NCBI GenBank assembly: GCA_022711175.1
Contig: JAKLFM010000007.1
Coordinates: 21,035 to 85,034 of the forward strand
Direction: 5' to 3'
DNA: 64,000 nt
Source of the DNA: Bacteroidota bacterium
GTDB lineage: Bacteria; Bacteroidota; Bacteroidia; Bacteroidales; UBA4417
Notes under the pieces: generated by a model
Told to the model about the DNA's origin: nothing
Databases searched by the model: none
What the model saw: only the letters and a program-made list of their open reading frames with translations
Shown here: in pieces, positions 45,041 through 53,502 of the stretch
Position numbering within the stretch: position 1 is the stretch's first letter
Layout of the letters: the number at the start of each line of letters is the position of its first letter
Position numbers and translations under genes: made by a program

Positions 45041-46381
45041 ATGACATCCTTGCCCGACAAAAAAAAAGTATATATTGAAACCTATGGCTGCCAGATGAAT
45101 TTTTCTGACAGCGAAATCGTGGGTTCCATCCTTGAGGAAAATGCTTACGAACGTACTTCCGATATCAAAACTGCCGACCTTATCCTGGTAAATACCTGCA
45201 GCATACGCGACAACGCCGAGCAGCGCGTTCGCAACCGCCTCAGCGAGATGCATGCACTCAAAAAGAGGAAACCGGAACTCATGATCGGGATATTGGGCTG
45301 CATGGCCGAAAGGCTCAAGGACAAGCTGCTGGAGGAAGAGCGCCATATCGACCTGATCGTCGGCCCCGATGGCTACCGTTCGCTGCCGCAACTCATCGAG
45401 GAAGTTGGCAACGGGCAGAAAGCCGTGAATGTACTGCTGTCGGCCGAAGAAACCTATGCCGATATTACGCCGGTGCGACTGAGCGGCGACGGGGTCACGG
45501 CTTTCATCAGCATTATGCGCGGATGCGAGAACTTCTGCGCTTATTGTGTGGTGCCTTATACGCGTGGCAAGGAACGCAGCCGCAACCCTGAAACCATTGT
45601 AGCCGAAGCCCGCGACCTTTTCGAAAAAGGGTATCGTGAAGTTACCCTGCTGGGGCAGAATGTGAACTCATACCGCTGGGAGGGCGAAGATGGTAATCTC
45701 GAATTTCCCGGCCTGCTCGAAGAAGTTGCCAAAGTAAACCCATTGCTTAGGGTGCGTTTTGCCACTTCGCACCCCAAGGACCTCTCGGACGAGCTGCTCG
45801 AAGTGATGGCCGATTACCCGAATATCTGCAAAGCCATTCACCTGCCGGTGCAAAGCGGCAGTTCGCGCATTCTCAAACTTATGAACCGCAGCTATGACCG
45901 CGAGTGGTACCTTGGCCGCATCAGAGCCATCAAAAGCTACCTGCCCGAAGCTTCCATCAGCACCGACATTATTGCCGGTTTCTGCAACGAAACGGAGGAA
46001 GACCATGCCGAAACCCTTTCGGTGATGCGCGAAGCGGGATACGCGGCGGCATTTATGTTTAAATATTCCGAAAGGCCAAACACCATTGCAGCGAAAAAGT
46101 TTGGCGACGATGTTGACGAAGCGGTGAAAAGCCGGCGGCTGGAGGAGATCATTGCCCTGCAGCAGCAGTTATCGCTCGAAAGCAACCGCAACGATGTGGG
46201 CAAAACCGTTGAAGTGCTTGTGGAGGGCGTGTCGAAACGATCGGCAGAACAGCTTTTCGGCCGCACCACGCAGAACAAGGTGGTTGTGTTTAACCGCGGC
46301 AACCATAAACCCGGTGATTATGTGCTGGTGAAAATTGTTTCCTGTTCAGCGGCAACACTTAAGGGTGAACTGGCGGAGTAG
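45041..46381 (+). CDS. miaB: tRNA-2-methylthio-N6-dimethylallyladenosine synthase
   Basis: A 446-residue radical-SAM methylthiotransferase acting on i6A37 of tRNAs that read UNN codons. The N-terminal UPF0004 domain supplies the auxiliary [4Fe-4S] ligands C17, C53 and C87. The radical-SAM CxxxCxxC is C162/C166/C169 in '[16 protein letters not shown]'. A TRAM domain occupies about 375-446. The '[20 protein letters not shown]' region and the overall pattern fit MiaB rather than MtaB or RimO. It stands alone, divergent from topA. Confidence 0.95.
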   Translation: MTSLPDKKKVYIETYGCQMNFSDSEIVGSILEENAYERTSDIKTADLILVNTCSIRDNAEQRVRNRLSEMHALKKRKPELMIGILGCMAERLKDKLLEEERHIDLIVGPDGYRSLPQLIEEVGNGQKAVNVLLSAEETYADITPVRLSGDGVTAFISIMRGCENFCAYCVVPYTRGKERSRNPETIVAEARDLFEKGYREVTLLGQNVNSYRWEGEDGNLEFPGLLEEVAKVNPLLRVRFATSHPKDLSDELLEVMADYPNICKAIHLPVQSGSSRILKLMNRSYDREWYLGRIRAIKSYLPEASISTDIIAGFCNETEEDHAETLSVMREAGYAAAFMFKYSERPNTIAAKKFGDDVDEAVKSRRLEEIIALQQQLSLESNRNDVGKTVEVLVEGVSKRSAEQLFGRTTQNKVVVFNRGNHKPGDYVLVKIVSCSAATLKGELAE

Positions 46382-46452
46382 TTACCGGCAGTCGTTTATT
46401 GTGTTTAAAGCGTTGAAACAGCCTCTTGTTTCCCCAGGTAGATCCCAACAAT

Positions 46453-46483
46453 AAAAAAAGGCTGCCCTCGTAGAGCAGCCTTT
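46453..46483. terminator. Bidirectional terminator between miaB and the PQQ-propeller gene
   Basis: A 9-bp stem (46457-46465 with 46475-46483). The A run at 46453-46459 gives a T tract on the minus strand, so it best serves the minus-strand gene. Confidence 0.8.
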
Positions 46484-46503
46484 AGATCTGATCATTGATT
46501 GTC

Positions 46504-48201
46504 TTATTTCGCCGAGAGCTTGCTGATGGTTTTCTTTTCGAAAGCATAGATATACTTTCCGTCGCTCGAATATTCGGCTTTGGCGTTTTTGCGGGCATTG
46601 TAATAGGTTGCCTTGCCGCTGTTCACGTCAATGGCAAACTGGTCGTCGTTTTCCTTCTGGTAAAAGGCCGTGGTGCCGTAAATACCGTTGAAGTCGCCGG
46701 CTTTGGTGCGGTTAGCCCATACGGCAGCGCCGGTTTTCATATTGTGGGCGCTCACGCCTTTTGAACCTACCACGATCACATTCTCCTTGTTCACATCTTC
46801 GCCAAGGTCAGCGGGATTGATGATTTTTTCGGCCAGTGAAATATCGTCGTCGGCAAGCTGAACTTCATACTGTTCGGCACCGGTTTTATAATCGAGCTTG
46901 TAAAGGGCTTTGCCGCTGCACACGATGAGGTCTTTGCCGTTGGGGAACATGTTGGTGATTCCTTTTTTGAAGCGTTCGCTTTCCCACACCTGGCGGCCGT
47001 CGGCAGCATTGAAAGCCTGAACATTGTAAGGCCTCACGTTTTGATAATTTATTGACCGGTAAGTAGTAGTGGTCGTTCCATTGGGGCCGGAAGTTGTTTG
47101 CACGGTAATACCCTGTACTTCAACGGTTCCGCCAACCTGCAGCAGGATCACATCATCAATTTTATAAAGTCCCGGTATGGCGCGAGCGTCCTTTATTTCG
47201 GGCGATGTCCAGACAAGTTTGCCTGAATTAGCTTCATACTTTTTGAGATATTGCGATGATTTGCTCTTGAAATCAAGGATATATACAAATTCGCCATCGA
47301 ACAGCGGATCGGCAACGGCGCCATAAACGCCTTTGGCTACCACCCTGCCCGGTGTCTTCACCCTGGCAAACTCCTCGAACGATACATCATAGGTTGCACT
47401 CCACAGCGGTTTGCCGGTCTGATAATCATACACCTGCAAGCCCGAAAGCTGAAGCATGAGCTTGTTGCCATCGGCAAGTACAAATTTTACAACCGGGTCG
47501 CGGCTGATGACTTTCTTCTCAATCAATCCCCTGTAGGTTTGTTCCCAAACAACATCGCCGTTTTTGGCATTTATTTTAATGATCTGGTTCTTAAATCCTT
47601 TTACAACTGCGCCGAGGAAATTGCGGGGCATGTTCACCATGGTGATCATGTTTTCCTGGTCGTCGTAGATATACTTTCCAACGGGGGTATTCATGGTTTT
47701 GGTACTCCACAGTTCCTCGCCGGTGCGGGCTTTCACCATGGTAAGCGCATCGTTGGTCACAATGGCATAGGCATTCATTTCAGGAACGTAAACAACTTCG
47801 TCAGGATGCGTAATTCCCTGGTATTTACCGGTATTCCAGAGCATTTTTCCGGTTTCCATGTCAACAACCACCATCTGGTCTTTTCCTAATTTCTTGTCGA
47901 ATAGGAAGATGGCTTTCGATTCGTACATCGGGATCTGAAGGTCAACTTTCTTGATATTTTCATAGATATCGCTGAATTTGCGGCTCCATTTCACGCTGCC
48001 GTCGGCATCGTTGAGCACGCTGAACGACTTGTCGTTGCTGCCGTGAATGATGCCGTAGTTCTCGTCAACACCGGTTACATCAAAGTCGTGCGACAGTTTA
48101 ACATCCCACAGGGTTTTCATTTCTTCGGTTTTCTGGGCCGAAACAGCTATCCCGGAAACCAGGAGCAGGCCTAACATTACGGTTTTCATTTTCATAATCA
48201 T
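46504..48201 (-). CDS. Secreted PQQ-like beta-propeller protein
   Basis: A 565-residue exported protein with a signal peptide ('VMLGLLLVSGIAVSAQ'; ATGs at 48201, 48195 and 48189 all precede it). At least six PQQ-like blades follow, marked by repeated 'G-x-x-x-W' turns: 'DGSVKWSRKF', 'TGKMLWNTGKY', 'TGEELWSTKT', 'NGDVVWEQTY', 'TGKPLWSATY', 'SGKLVWTSPE', 'DGRQVWESER'. No dehydrogenase active-site sequence is present, so it is a structural or binding propeller. It lies 15 bp behind the next upstream gene and forms an operon with it. Confidence 0.85.
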   Translation of the reverse strand: MIMKMKTVMLGLLLVSGIAVSAQKTEEMKTLWDVKLSHDFDVTGVDENYGIIHGSNDKSFSVLNDADGSVKWSRKFSDIYENIKKVDLQIPMYESKAIFLFDKKLGKDQMVVVDMETGKMLWNTGKYQGITHPDEVVYVPEMNAYAIVTNDALTMVKARTGEELWSTKTMNTPVGKYIYDDQENMITMVNMPRNFLGAVVKGFKNQIIKINAKNGDVVWEQTYRGLIEKKVISRDPVVKFVLADGNKLMLQLSGLQVYDYQTGKPLWSATYDVSFEEFARVKTPGRVVAKGVYGAVADPLFDGEFVYILDFKSKSSQYLKKYEANSGKLVWTSPEIKDARAIPGLYKIDDVILLQVGGTVEVQGITVQTTSGPNGTTTTTYRSINYQNVRPYNVQAFNAADGRQVWESERFKKGITNMFPNGKDLIVCSGKALYKLDYKTGAEQYEVQLADDDISLAEKIINPADLGEDVNKENVIVVGSKGVSAHNMKTGAAVWANRTKAGDFNGIYGTTAFYQKENDDQFAIDVNSGKATYYNARKNAKAEYSSDGKYIYAFEKKTISKLSAK

Positions 48202-48216
48202 TTGGTTTAGTTGATT

Positions 48217-49692
48217 TTACAGTATAAAAGTGTATGTGAATTTTACTCTTTCGTTTTTAGGTACCGTGACGTCGAATTTGTACTTGAGGATGATATCCTT
48301 AAGCATATTTTGCATCGATATGTTTGTTTTATCATCGCTGCTGGCATAAATGGAAACCACTTCGCCGTTCTTTTGAATGGTGATGTTGAATAAGTATAAT
48401 CCCTTGATCTGCTTTTTGTTTATACTTTTCATAAGTGAACTTTCGGCTGACTGAAGGTCGGTATCGAGTTGTTGCACGGCATGGTCGAGGATGGCATTTT
48501 CATCTACCGGTTCGATGTATTCGGTATATTGCGGCAGTTCCCTGAAATTCCAGTACGAGAGTTTTGTGCCGTTTGCCACGAGCACCGTTTGGTTGTCATC
48601 CAGCGCAAACGCCGTAGAATATAGGTTGCGGGTACGCGCCCTGCCCTGGTAGGTGTAAGTGCCCAGGTACGACTGCTGCCTGCCGAAATCAACCACCACA
48701 ACCTGCCGTTTGGCAGCCAGGAAGCCTTTATTGTCGCTGTAAGCAAACATTCCTGTTGTATTGTCGTGATCAAAGTTGGCCAGTACTTCGCTGGTTTGGT
48801 AGATGAAGTTGAGGTTGTCAACTTTATAATTCTCCATGTCGATACGCTGGAACTGGTTCAAATCCATGGTATTGTCGAGGCCGTTGAGGATATTGGCATG
48901 GGTATGTTCGGCCTGGCGGGTGCGGCTGTAAAACACGAGGTAACGGTCGTCGGGGGTGAATTGCATCCTGAAAACCACATCGATTTCTTCGTTGATAACG
49001 CCTGTCCTTTTCATGGAAGGAAACGCGTAAAAACTGATGAGCTTTTTGTTCCTTGCGGCATTTTTAAGCTCTTTGCGGTTGAGGCCGGCGCCGTCTTCCT
49101 TTTTAAATTCCTCGCGGGCAGCATCGTACGAAACGGCAAGCAAATCGCCGGCATGGTTGAGGCAGGCAATTTCACAGTCGGGAATCTTGTATTCCGCCAG
49201 GCGGGCTCCCGACAGAAAATTCACCGTATAAACTTCATCATCCCTGCCAATCAAAAGCGATTGGTTATCAGCCATAAACTGGGCGCTGTTCACACCATCC
49301 GTTTCATAAAGTACTTTCCCTGACGCTACTTCCAGCACATTGATCCTGAATGGTTTGACTTTAACCTTTTCACGGGCATATCCCGGTTGCTGTTCGGTAA
49401 CGAGCAGGTATTTTTCATCGTATGAAAACCCGGCATCGCCTCCCAGGTCGAACCCTGTTACGCTGAAATTTTTCCATACGGGTGTTGAATTTTCACTCAG
49501 CCTGCCTTTACTGACATCATACAAAAGAAAGCGCCCGTCAGTAAGCGTAAGGAAAAGATATTTTGCCGACGGGCTTTTTTTGATGGTGAGTACCGGGTAA
49601 GCCACATCGGCGAGCGACATTGGAACCGGTTTTACCTGGGCGGCCGCCGACAGAGCAGTGATAATTAATGCCGCAATGGTTATGAACCTCAT
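48217..49692 (-). CDS. Secreted WD40-like propeller protein with TonB-C-like tail
   Basis: A 491-residue exported protein. A signal peptide ('ITALSAAAQ') precedes a propeller-like region with repeated 'S-x-D-x-K-Y-L' or 'D-x-x-Y-L-V' blades ('FSYDEKYLLVTE', 'FTPDDRYLVFYS'). The last 70 residues ('KGLYLFNITIQKNGEVVSIYAS...KYKFDV...VKFTYTF') resemble the TonB C-terminal/AgmX fold. It is the first gene of a two-gene operon with the PQQ-like propeller; both probably act at the cell envelope. No specific function can be assigned. Confidence 0.75.
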   Translation of the reverse strand: MRFITIAALIITALSAAAQVKPVPMSLADVAYPVLTIKKSPSAKYLFLTLTDGRFLLYDVSKGRLSENSTPVWKNFSVTGFDLGGDAGFSYDEKYLLVTEQQPGYAREKVKVKPFRINVLEVASGKVLYETDGVNSAQFMADNQSLLIGRDDEVYTVNFLSGARLAEYKIPDCEIACLNHAGDLLAVSYDAAREEFKKEDGAGLNRKELKNAARNKKLISFYAFPSMKRTGVINEEIDVVFRMQFTPDDRYLVFYSRTRQAEHTHANILNGLDNTMDLNQFQRIDMENYKVDNLNFIYQTSEVLANFDHDNTTGMFAYSDNKGFLAAKRQVVVVDFGRQQSYLGTYTYQGRARTRNLYSTAFALDDNQTVLVANGTKLSYWNFRELPQYTEYIEPVDENAILDHAVQQLDTDLQSAESSLMKSINKKQIKGLYLFNITIQKNGEVVSIYASSDDKTNISMQNMLKDIILKYKFDVTVPKNERVKFTYTFIL

Positions 49693-49942
49693 TGATATGA
49701 TACTTTAAATGTTAACATCTCTTCATGAACCGCGCATTGCGCAGCAGGTTCCTGCGGAAATCCGGTGATTATAGTATTTCGAATTATGAACATAACAGCA
49801 TTCTGCAACAGCAGATGATCTATTCAATTAAAGCCCGGGAGCAGATACCTCCGCACACCGGTAACAGCCTGAAACCCTGAAAGGCCGGTTTACACAGCCT
49901 TTCATAATGACTTCAGACCAGGATAAACGATACTTCATAGCC

Positions 49943-50308
49943 TTAACAGCCTTTATCTGCATCCTTTTTGCTTTTGCCTGCCGCATCCGGAGGGCCGTGC
50001 GGAATGGCTTTTTCATCCACAACCTTTGCTTTATTGAGGGCATTGTACATGGCCAGCCCAAAAGCCCAGCTGTACCATCCTGCATTTGAAGCGGTAGCGT
50101 TTTGATATTTCACTGTATTTTGCTGCTCTGCCTCTTGTGTTGCTGCGCGGTGCCCTGCATACGTCGTAACGGCTTCCGCCCTTACTCCCTGACTATCCAT
50201 TGCAACAACGGTTTCGGCAAACATGGCTGGTTTCTCATCAGTCTGCTGCGCATAAGCATACGCTGCGAATAAAAACACTATACCAGCAAATAAAAGTTTC
50301 AGTTTCAT
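49943..50308 (-). CDS. Small secreted protein, unknown
   Basis: A 121-residue frame with a clear signal peptide ('LLFAGIVFLFAAYAYAQ', 1-21). The mature part is hydrophilic, Ala/Gln-rich ('HRAATQEAEQQNTVKYQNATASNAGWYSWAFG', in parts) and ends with a Lys/Asp-rich tail and a final Cys. No family was recognised. Good codon use and signal peptide support it as real. The 250 bp downstream and 700 bp upstream hold no other gene. Confidence 0.55.
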   Translation of the reverse strand: MKLKLLFAGIVFLFAAYAYAQQTDEKPAMFAETVVAMDSQGVRAEAVTTYAGHRAATQEAEQQNTVKYQNATASNAGWYSWAFGLAMYNALNKAKVVDEKAIPHGPPDAAGKSKKDADKGC

Positions 50309-50920
50309 ATGTCAGTATTTACATGGGAATACCTATCAACACTGGTGGGGGGCATATTGTTCAGATGATTTTCGTTGATAAATGCCTTTTGTCAATTTTT
50401 TTGTGAACTATGAAGTGATATTTGTCAGTTTGCTGCCATACAATGTTTTGTAAGAGCATGAATTATTTCAGTACTAGGCTTTTATGGCCGGCATTGCAGC
50501 GGTTTTGCCATGGTCGCCGGAACATCTTCGTCCCTCCGGCACACTATCCCGCACAAGTGGAGACTTTGTGAAAAACGAAAACCTCATCATTGCTGTCAAT
50601 ACAATTCTTTTCATGCATTAAAAGTGTTAATTCCGGCAGAAATGTTCAGTCAATTTATGAGTGTAAACTTCATTCTTCATAACACCAACACTTGCTGTCA
50701 TTTCAGAATTTTTACAAAGATATTTTCAAACATATGTATTTGCCATCACCTTTTCGTGTGATATTTTTAGATTTTCATCTCTGCACTGCCGTTCATTCAG
50801 GCAAACTCCACCCTGGCAGCCGCATCCGGTTAAGGGTGATTTCCGCATTGCCGGTAACTTATACAGGCATTTTGAACTGTCGTATTATGCCTGTCAGAAA
50901 AAAATTTCACAAAAAATATA
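50309..50920. other. Gene-free interval before the peroxide-defence cluster
   Basis: No credible gene, RNA or repeat was seen. Short frames at 50510-50761 and 50692-51015 have no family likeness and run into the operator/promoter region. Confidence 0.5.
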
Positions 50921-50921
50921 A

Positions 50922-50970
50922 ATATCGCTTGCGATATAATAAATGTTTGTACTTTTGCATCGCAAACGAT
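50922..50970 (+). promoter_or_regulatory. Promoter with two palindromic operators, peroxide-defence cluster
   Basis: TTG (50929-50931), 18-nt spacer and TACTTTTG (50950-50957) form the promoter. Operator 1, ATATCGC-tt-GCGATAT (50922-50937), covers the -33 box. Operator 2, ATCGCAAACGAT (50959-50970), covers the transcription start; inverted it reads ATCGTTTGCGAT, matching the core of operator 1 at 11 of 12 bases. A similar site precedes ohrR. This is the layout of a repressor-controlled promoter. Confidence 0.7.
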
Positions 50971-51011
50971 ATAATCGCGAAAGAACTATTAACACATAAA
51001 AAAGGAACACC

Positions 51012-51467
51012 ATGAAGAAACAGGAAAATAATATCCGACACCTGCAGGCAACATTATCGGGGATCATTGCCGGCGCACAGCAGCATTATATGCATGCAAC
51101 CATCAATAAACACCGGGGTTTTAACAAACTAAGCGACCGCATGATGCACGAAAACGCGAAAGAGATGGCCGAAGCAGCCCGGTTTATTCACCGTATCATC
51201 GACCTGGGAGGAATACCCGATGTACAATTCGAAAAATGGCCCGTACATATGAATATCGAAGAGCAACTGAAAGTTGAATACCAGGAGCAGCTTATGGCCC
51301 TGCAGGTGCTGAATAAAATCATTGCGTCCATTGAGGATGATAACGTAACGAAGCAGATTTTTCAGGATTATATTGCCGATGAGGCCGGGCATACCCAGTG
51401 GTTAAAACAACAGCTCGACCTGATTGAATCCATTGGCCTTAAAAACTACCTTTCCAATCAAATCTGA
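51012..51467 (+). CDS. Bacterioferritin-like protein with incomplete ferroxidase site
   Basis: A 151-residue ferritin-like protein alignable end to end with bacterioferritin ('ELDLIQKMGLQNYL' versus 'QLDLIESIGLKNYL'). The haem-ligand Met52 is kept ('KEMAEAA'), as are E51, the E94 equivalent and E/H of 'DEAGH'. The E18 and H54 equivalents are lost: 'GNELVAINQYF' becomes 'GIIAGAQQHYM', and H54 is Glu. Half the di-iron site is therefore missing. It may bind haem or iron without full ferroxidase activity, or pair with another subunit. First gene of the cluster, 3 bp before the DoxX gene. Confidence 0.8.
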   Translation: MKKQENNIRHLQATLSGIIAGAQQHYMHATINKHRGFNKLSDRMMHENAKEMAEAARFIHRIIDLGGIPDVQFEKWPVHMNIEEQLKVEYQEQLMALQVLNKIIASIEDDNVTKQIFQDYIADEAGHTQWLKQQLDLIESIGLKNYLSNQI

Positions 51468-51470
51468 GAC

Positions 51471-51929
51471 ATGAAAAAAATACCGATTGCCAATGTTAAG
51501 TGGGCTTATGGCGTTCAAACGCACTGGTCACTAAGTGTTTTCAGGATTTTGCTCGGGCTCGCCCTGGTATTCACCGGGGTAAGCCACCTCACCATTTCGA
51601 GGTTGGAATTTGTGGCACAGGTGCCTCACTGGGTTCCCCTGCCCGACGATTTGGTAGTGGTGCTATCGGGTATCGCGGAGATTGCGACTGGCTTAGCCCT
51701 TGTTCTGCTGCCAAAATGGAAAGCGCTGGCGGGATGGGTTGCAGCCATCTTTTTCGTGGTCATCTTTCCAGGAAATATTGCACAATACATAAACCGCATC
51801 GATGCCTTTGGTTTGAACACCGACCAGGCAAGGTTCATCAGGCTCTTCTTTCAACCTGTGCTGGTGCTTTGGGCATTGTGGTCAACCGGCGCATTGAAAG
51901 CATATTTGAAGCGAAAGAACGAACAGTAA
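51471..51929 (+). CDS. DoxX-family membrane protein
   Basis: A 152-residue inner-membrane protein with four helices. The first region is 'FRILLGLALVFTGVSHLT' and a later one 'GIAEIATGLALVLLPKWKALAGW', both characteristic of DoxX/MhqP relatives. Such proteins often lie in oxidative-stress or quinone-response operons. The 3-bp gap to the bacterioferritin-like gene and the shared promoter indicate co-expression under the palindromic operators. Confidence 0.82.
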   Translation: MKKIPIANVKWAYGVQTHWSLSVFRILLGLALVFTGVSHLTISRLEFVAQVPHWVPLPDDLVVVLSGIAEIATGLALVLLPKWKALAGWVAAIFFVVIFPGNIAQYINRIDAFGLNTDQARFIRLFFQPVLVLWALWSTGALKAYLKRKNEQ

Positions 51930-52038
51930 AAACAGGTCAGGAAGTACCGTAAGCATCAACTTATGACTCCAACTGGCCATTCCTTCATAAACATACTGAT
52001 CATCAGAAATTACAATCAACCATTAATAAATAACAGAA

Positions 52039-52656
52039 ATGCAGACAAATGATTCAGCAACAGTGAAAAACGAAACTTTCAAGCAAAAGGTTTTACGCAT
52101 CATGTACCCTTTTATAAGAAAAATGGGGAAAAAGGGTAAAAATGGCACCATCCTCGCAAATGATCAAAAAGCATCGCCGCTTACATCCTTTTACGACTTA
52201 AAGGTGTTTTTAAACACCGGAAAAACGCTCAGCTTCAATGAACTGAAAGGCAGGAAAGTGATTCTGGTTAATTCGGCTTCGAACTGCGGTTATACGGGCC
52301 AGTATTCAGAGTTGCAAACCCTGCACGAGCGTTATGGCGACTCCCTGCAAATCATTGCTTTCCCTGCAAACGATTTTGCCGGGCAGGAAAAAAGCAACGA
52401 TGGCGAAATAGCACAGTTTTGCCAGGTAAACTATGGCGTAACTTTCCCTGTTGCCAAAAAAGGGGTAGTGGTTAAAGATGCCGAACAACATCCTGTTTTC
52501 AGATGGCTAACCGATAAAACGCTGAACGGCTGGAACGAACATGCTCCCGATTGGAATTTCGGGAAATACATCATCAACGAACAAGGTGTCCTAACCCATT
52601 ATTTTGGCCCGTCGGTTTCACCGCTCGATGTAGAATTCATCGATGCGCTGAAATAA
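52039..52656 (+). CDS. Glutathione peroxidase-like thiol peroxidase
   Basis: A 205-residue GPx-family enzyme with a basic N-terminal extension of about 40 residues. The peroxidatic Cys lies in 'LVNSASNCGYTGQYSEL', and 'FPANDFAGQE' and 'WNFGKYIINEQG' supply the Gln and Trp/Asn of the active site. A second Cys ('AQFCQVNYGVTFP') is available as a resolving residue, so it probably uses thioredoxin rather than glutathione. It reduces lipid or organic hydroperoxides. It lies 109 bp after the DoxX gene and before ohrR, which senses the same substrates. Confidence 0.9.
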   Translation: MQTNDSATVKNETFKQKVLRIMYPFIRKMGKKGKNGTILANDQKASPLTSFYDLKVFLNTGKTLSFNELKGRKVILVNSASNCGYTGQYSELQTLHERYGDSLQIIAFPANDFAGQEKSNDGEIAQFCQVNYGVTFPVAKKGVVVKDAEQHPVFRWLTDKTLNGWNEHAPDWNFGKYIINEQGVLTHYFGPSVSPLDVEFIDALK

Positions 52657-52700
52657 TAAGTAATTGTAGTCCATAGTTTTAAACCAACAGATTAATTCAG

Positions 52701-52712
52701 GTCGCAGGCGAT
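52701..52712 (+). promoter_or_regulatory. Possible OhrR operator upstream of ohrR
   Basis: GTCGCAGGCGAT matches the ATCGCTTGCGAT core of the operators at 50922-50970 at 9 of 12 bases, and suggests autoregulation. The match is partial. Confidence 0.4.
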
Positions 52713-52764
52713 TATTTCAATTATTTGTATCATTGTGAATAATTTCGTGCGATCATTCTACATC

Positions 52765-53205
52765 ATGGAATACGACCAACTCAAACTTGAAAATCAGTTG
52801 TGCTTCCCCGTATATGGAGCATCGCGCCTCATAACAAGGGAGTATCAGCCATTCCTGGATAAACTAAAGATCACTTATCCGCAGTACCTGGTATTGCTTG
52901 TTTTGTGGGAGCACGACAACCAGCCGGTAAACGATATTGCCAAAAAGCTGATTCTTAATACGAACACCATAACCCCTTTGCTGAAACGTATGGAGCAGCA
53001 GGGCTTGATCATAAGAAAACGGTCGGATGTTGACGAGCGCAAGGTGCTGGTGCAACTCACCGAAGCGGGAGTAAACTTAAAAGCGGAAGCATCCCGGATT
53101 CCCGAAGAGCTGGCCAGGCGCTTATCGGACAGCGATCTTAAGATTGAAGAGTTGATCCGGCTGAAACAAAGCCTCAATACTTTAATCTCGTTTTTGTCGA
53201 AATAA
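52765..53205 (+). CDS. ohrR: Organic-hydroperoxide sensor OhrR (MarR family)
   Basis: A 146-residue MarR-fold repressor. The reactive cysteine of one-Cys OhrR is C13 in 'LENQLCFPVYGAS'. Its hydrogen-bonding partners, Tyr29 and Tyr40 in Bacillus subtilis, are in register as Y27 and Y38 ('TYPQYL'). The winged helix contains 'NTNTITPLLKRMEQQGLI' and 'RSDVDERKVLVQLTE'. Oxidation of C13 by organic peroxides should release it from DNA. The start was moved from GTG 52735 to ATG 52765, matching family N-termini. It sits at the end of a GPx cluster that is its likely target. Classic OhrR sites (TACAATT/AATTGTA) are not seen; GC-cored palindromes are found instead. Confidence 0.92.
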   Translation: MEYDQLKLENQLCFPVYGASRLITREYQPFLDKLKITYPQYLVLLVLWEHDNQPVNDIAKKLILNTNTITPLLKRMEQQGLIIRKRSDVDERKVLVQLTEAGVNLKAEASRIPEELARRLSDSDLKIEELIRLKQSLNTLISFLSK

Positions 53206-53250
53206 GAACATGGGGGTTCTGCAGCTTAAAGAGGATTTCATTCTCCATTG

Positions 53251-53274
53251 CCGGGCAATCGTCCCGGTTTTTTT
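53251..53274 (+). terminator. Terminator after ohrR
   Basis: CCGGG (53251-53255) pairs with CCCGG (53263-53267) around a 7-nt loop, followed by a seven-T run. Confidence 0.85.
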
Positions 53275-53502
53275 ATGTCAGCAGTGGCAGTTAACCAGGA
53301 CCTGGTTTCGCTGAGAGGCTGGTGGTGCCTGTTCTTATACGAATGTTTTGCACTCGGTCGGCTTCATCCTGCCGCGGCTTAAGCTCACTCAAAGTTAATG
53401 TGCTTTCATCGCTGTCTGACCGGTTCTGTCGCTGACTTTGTGATCCCGACACAGCCGTTATGGAAAAGCAAAGGATATCAGGCTGCCGGCAGCCTGTTTT
53501 TG

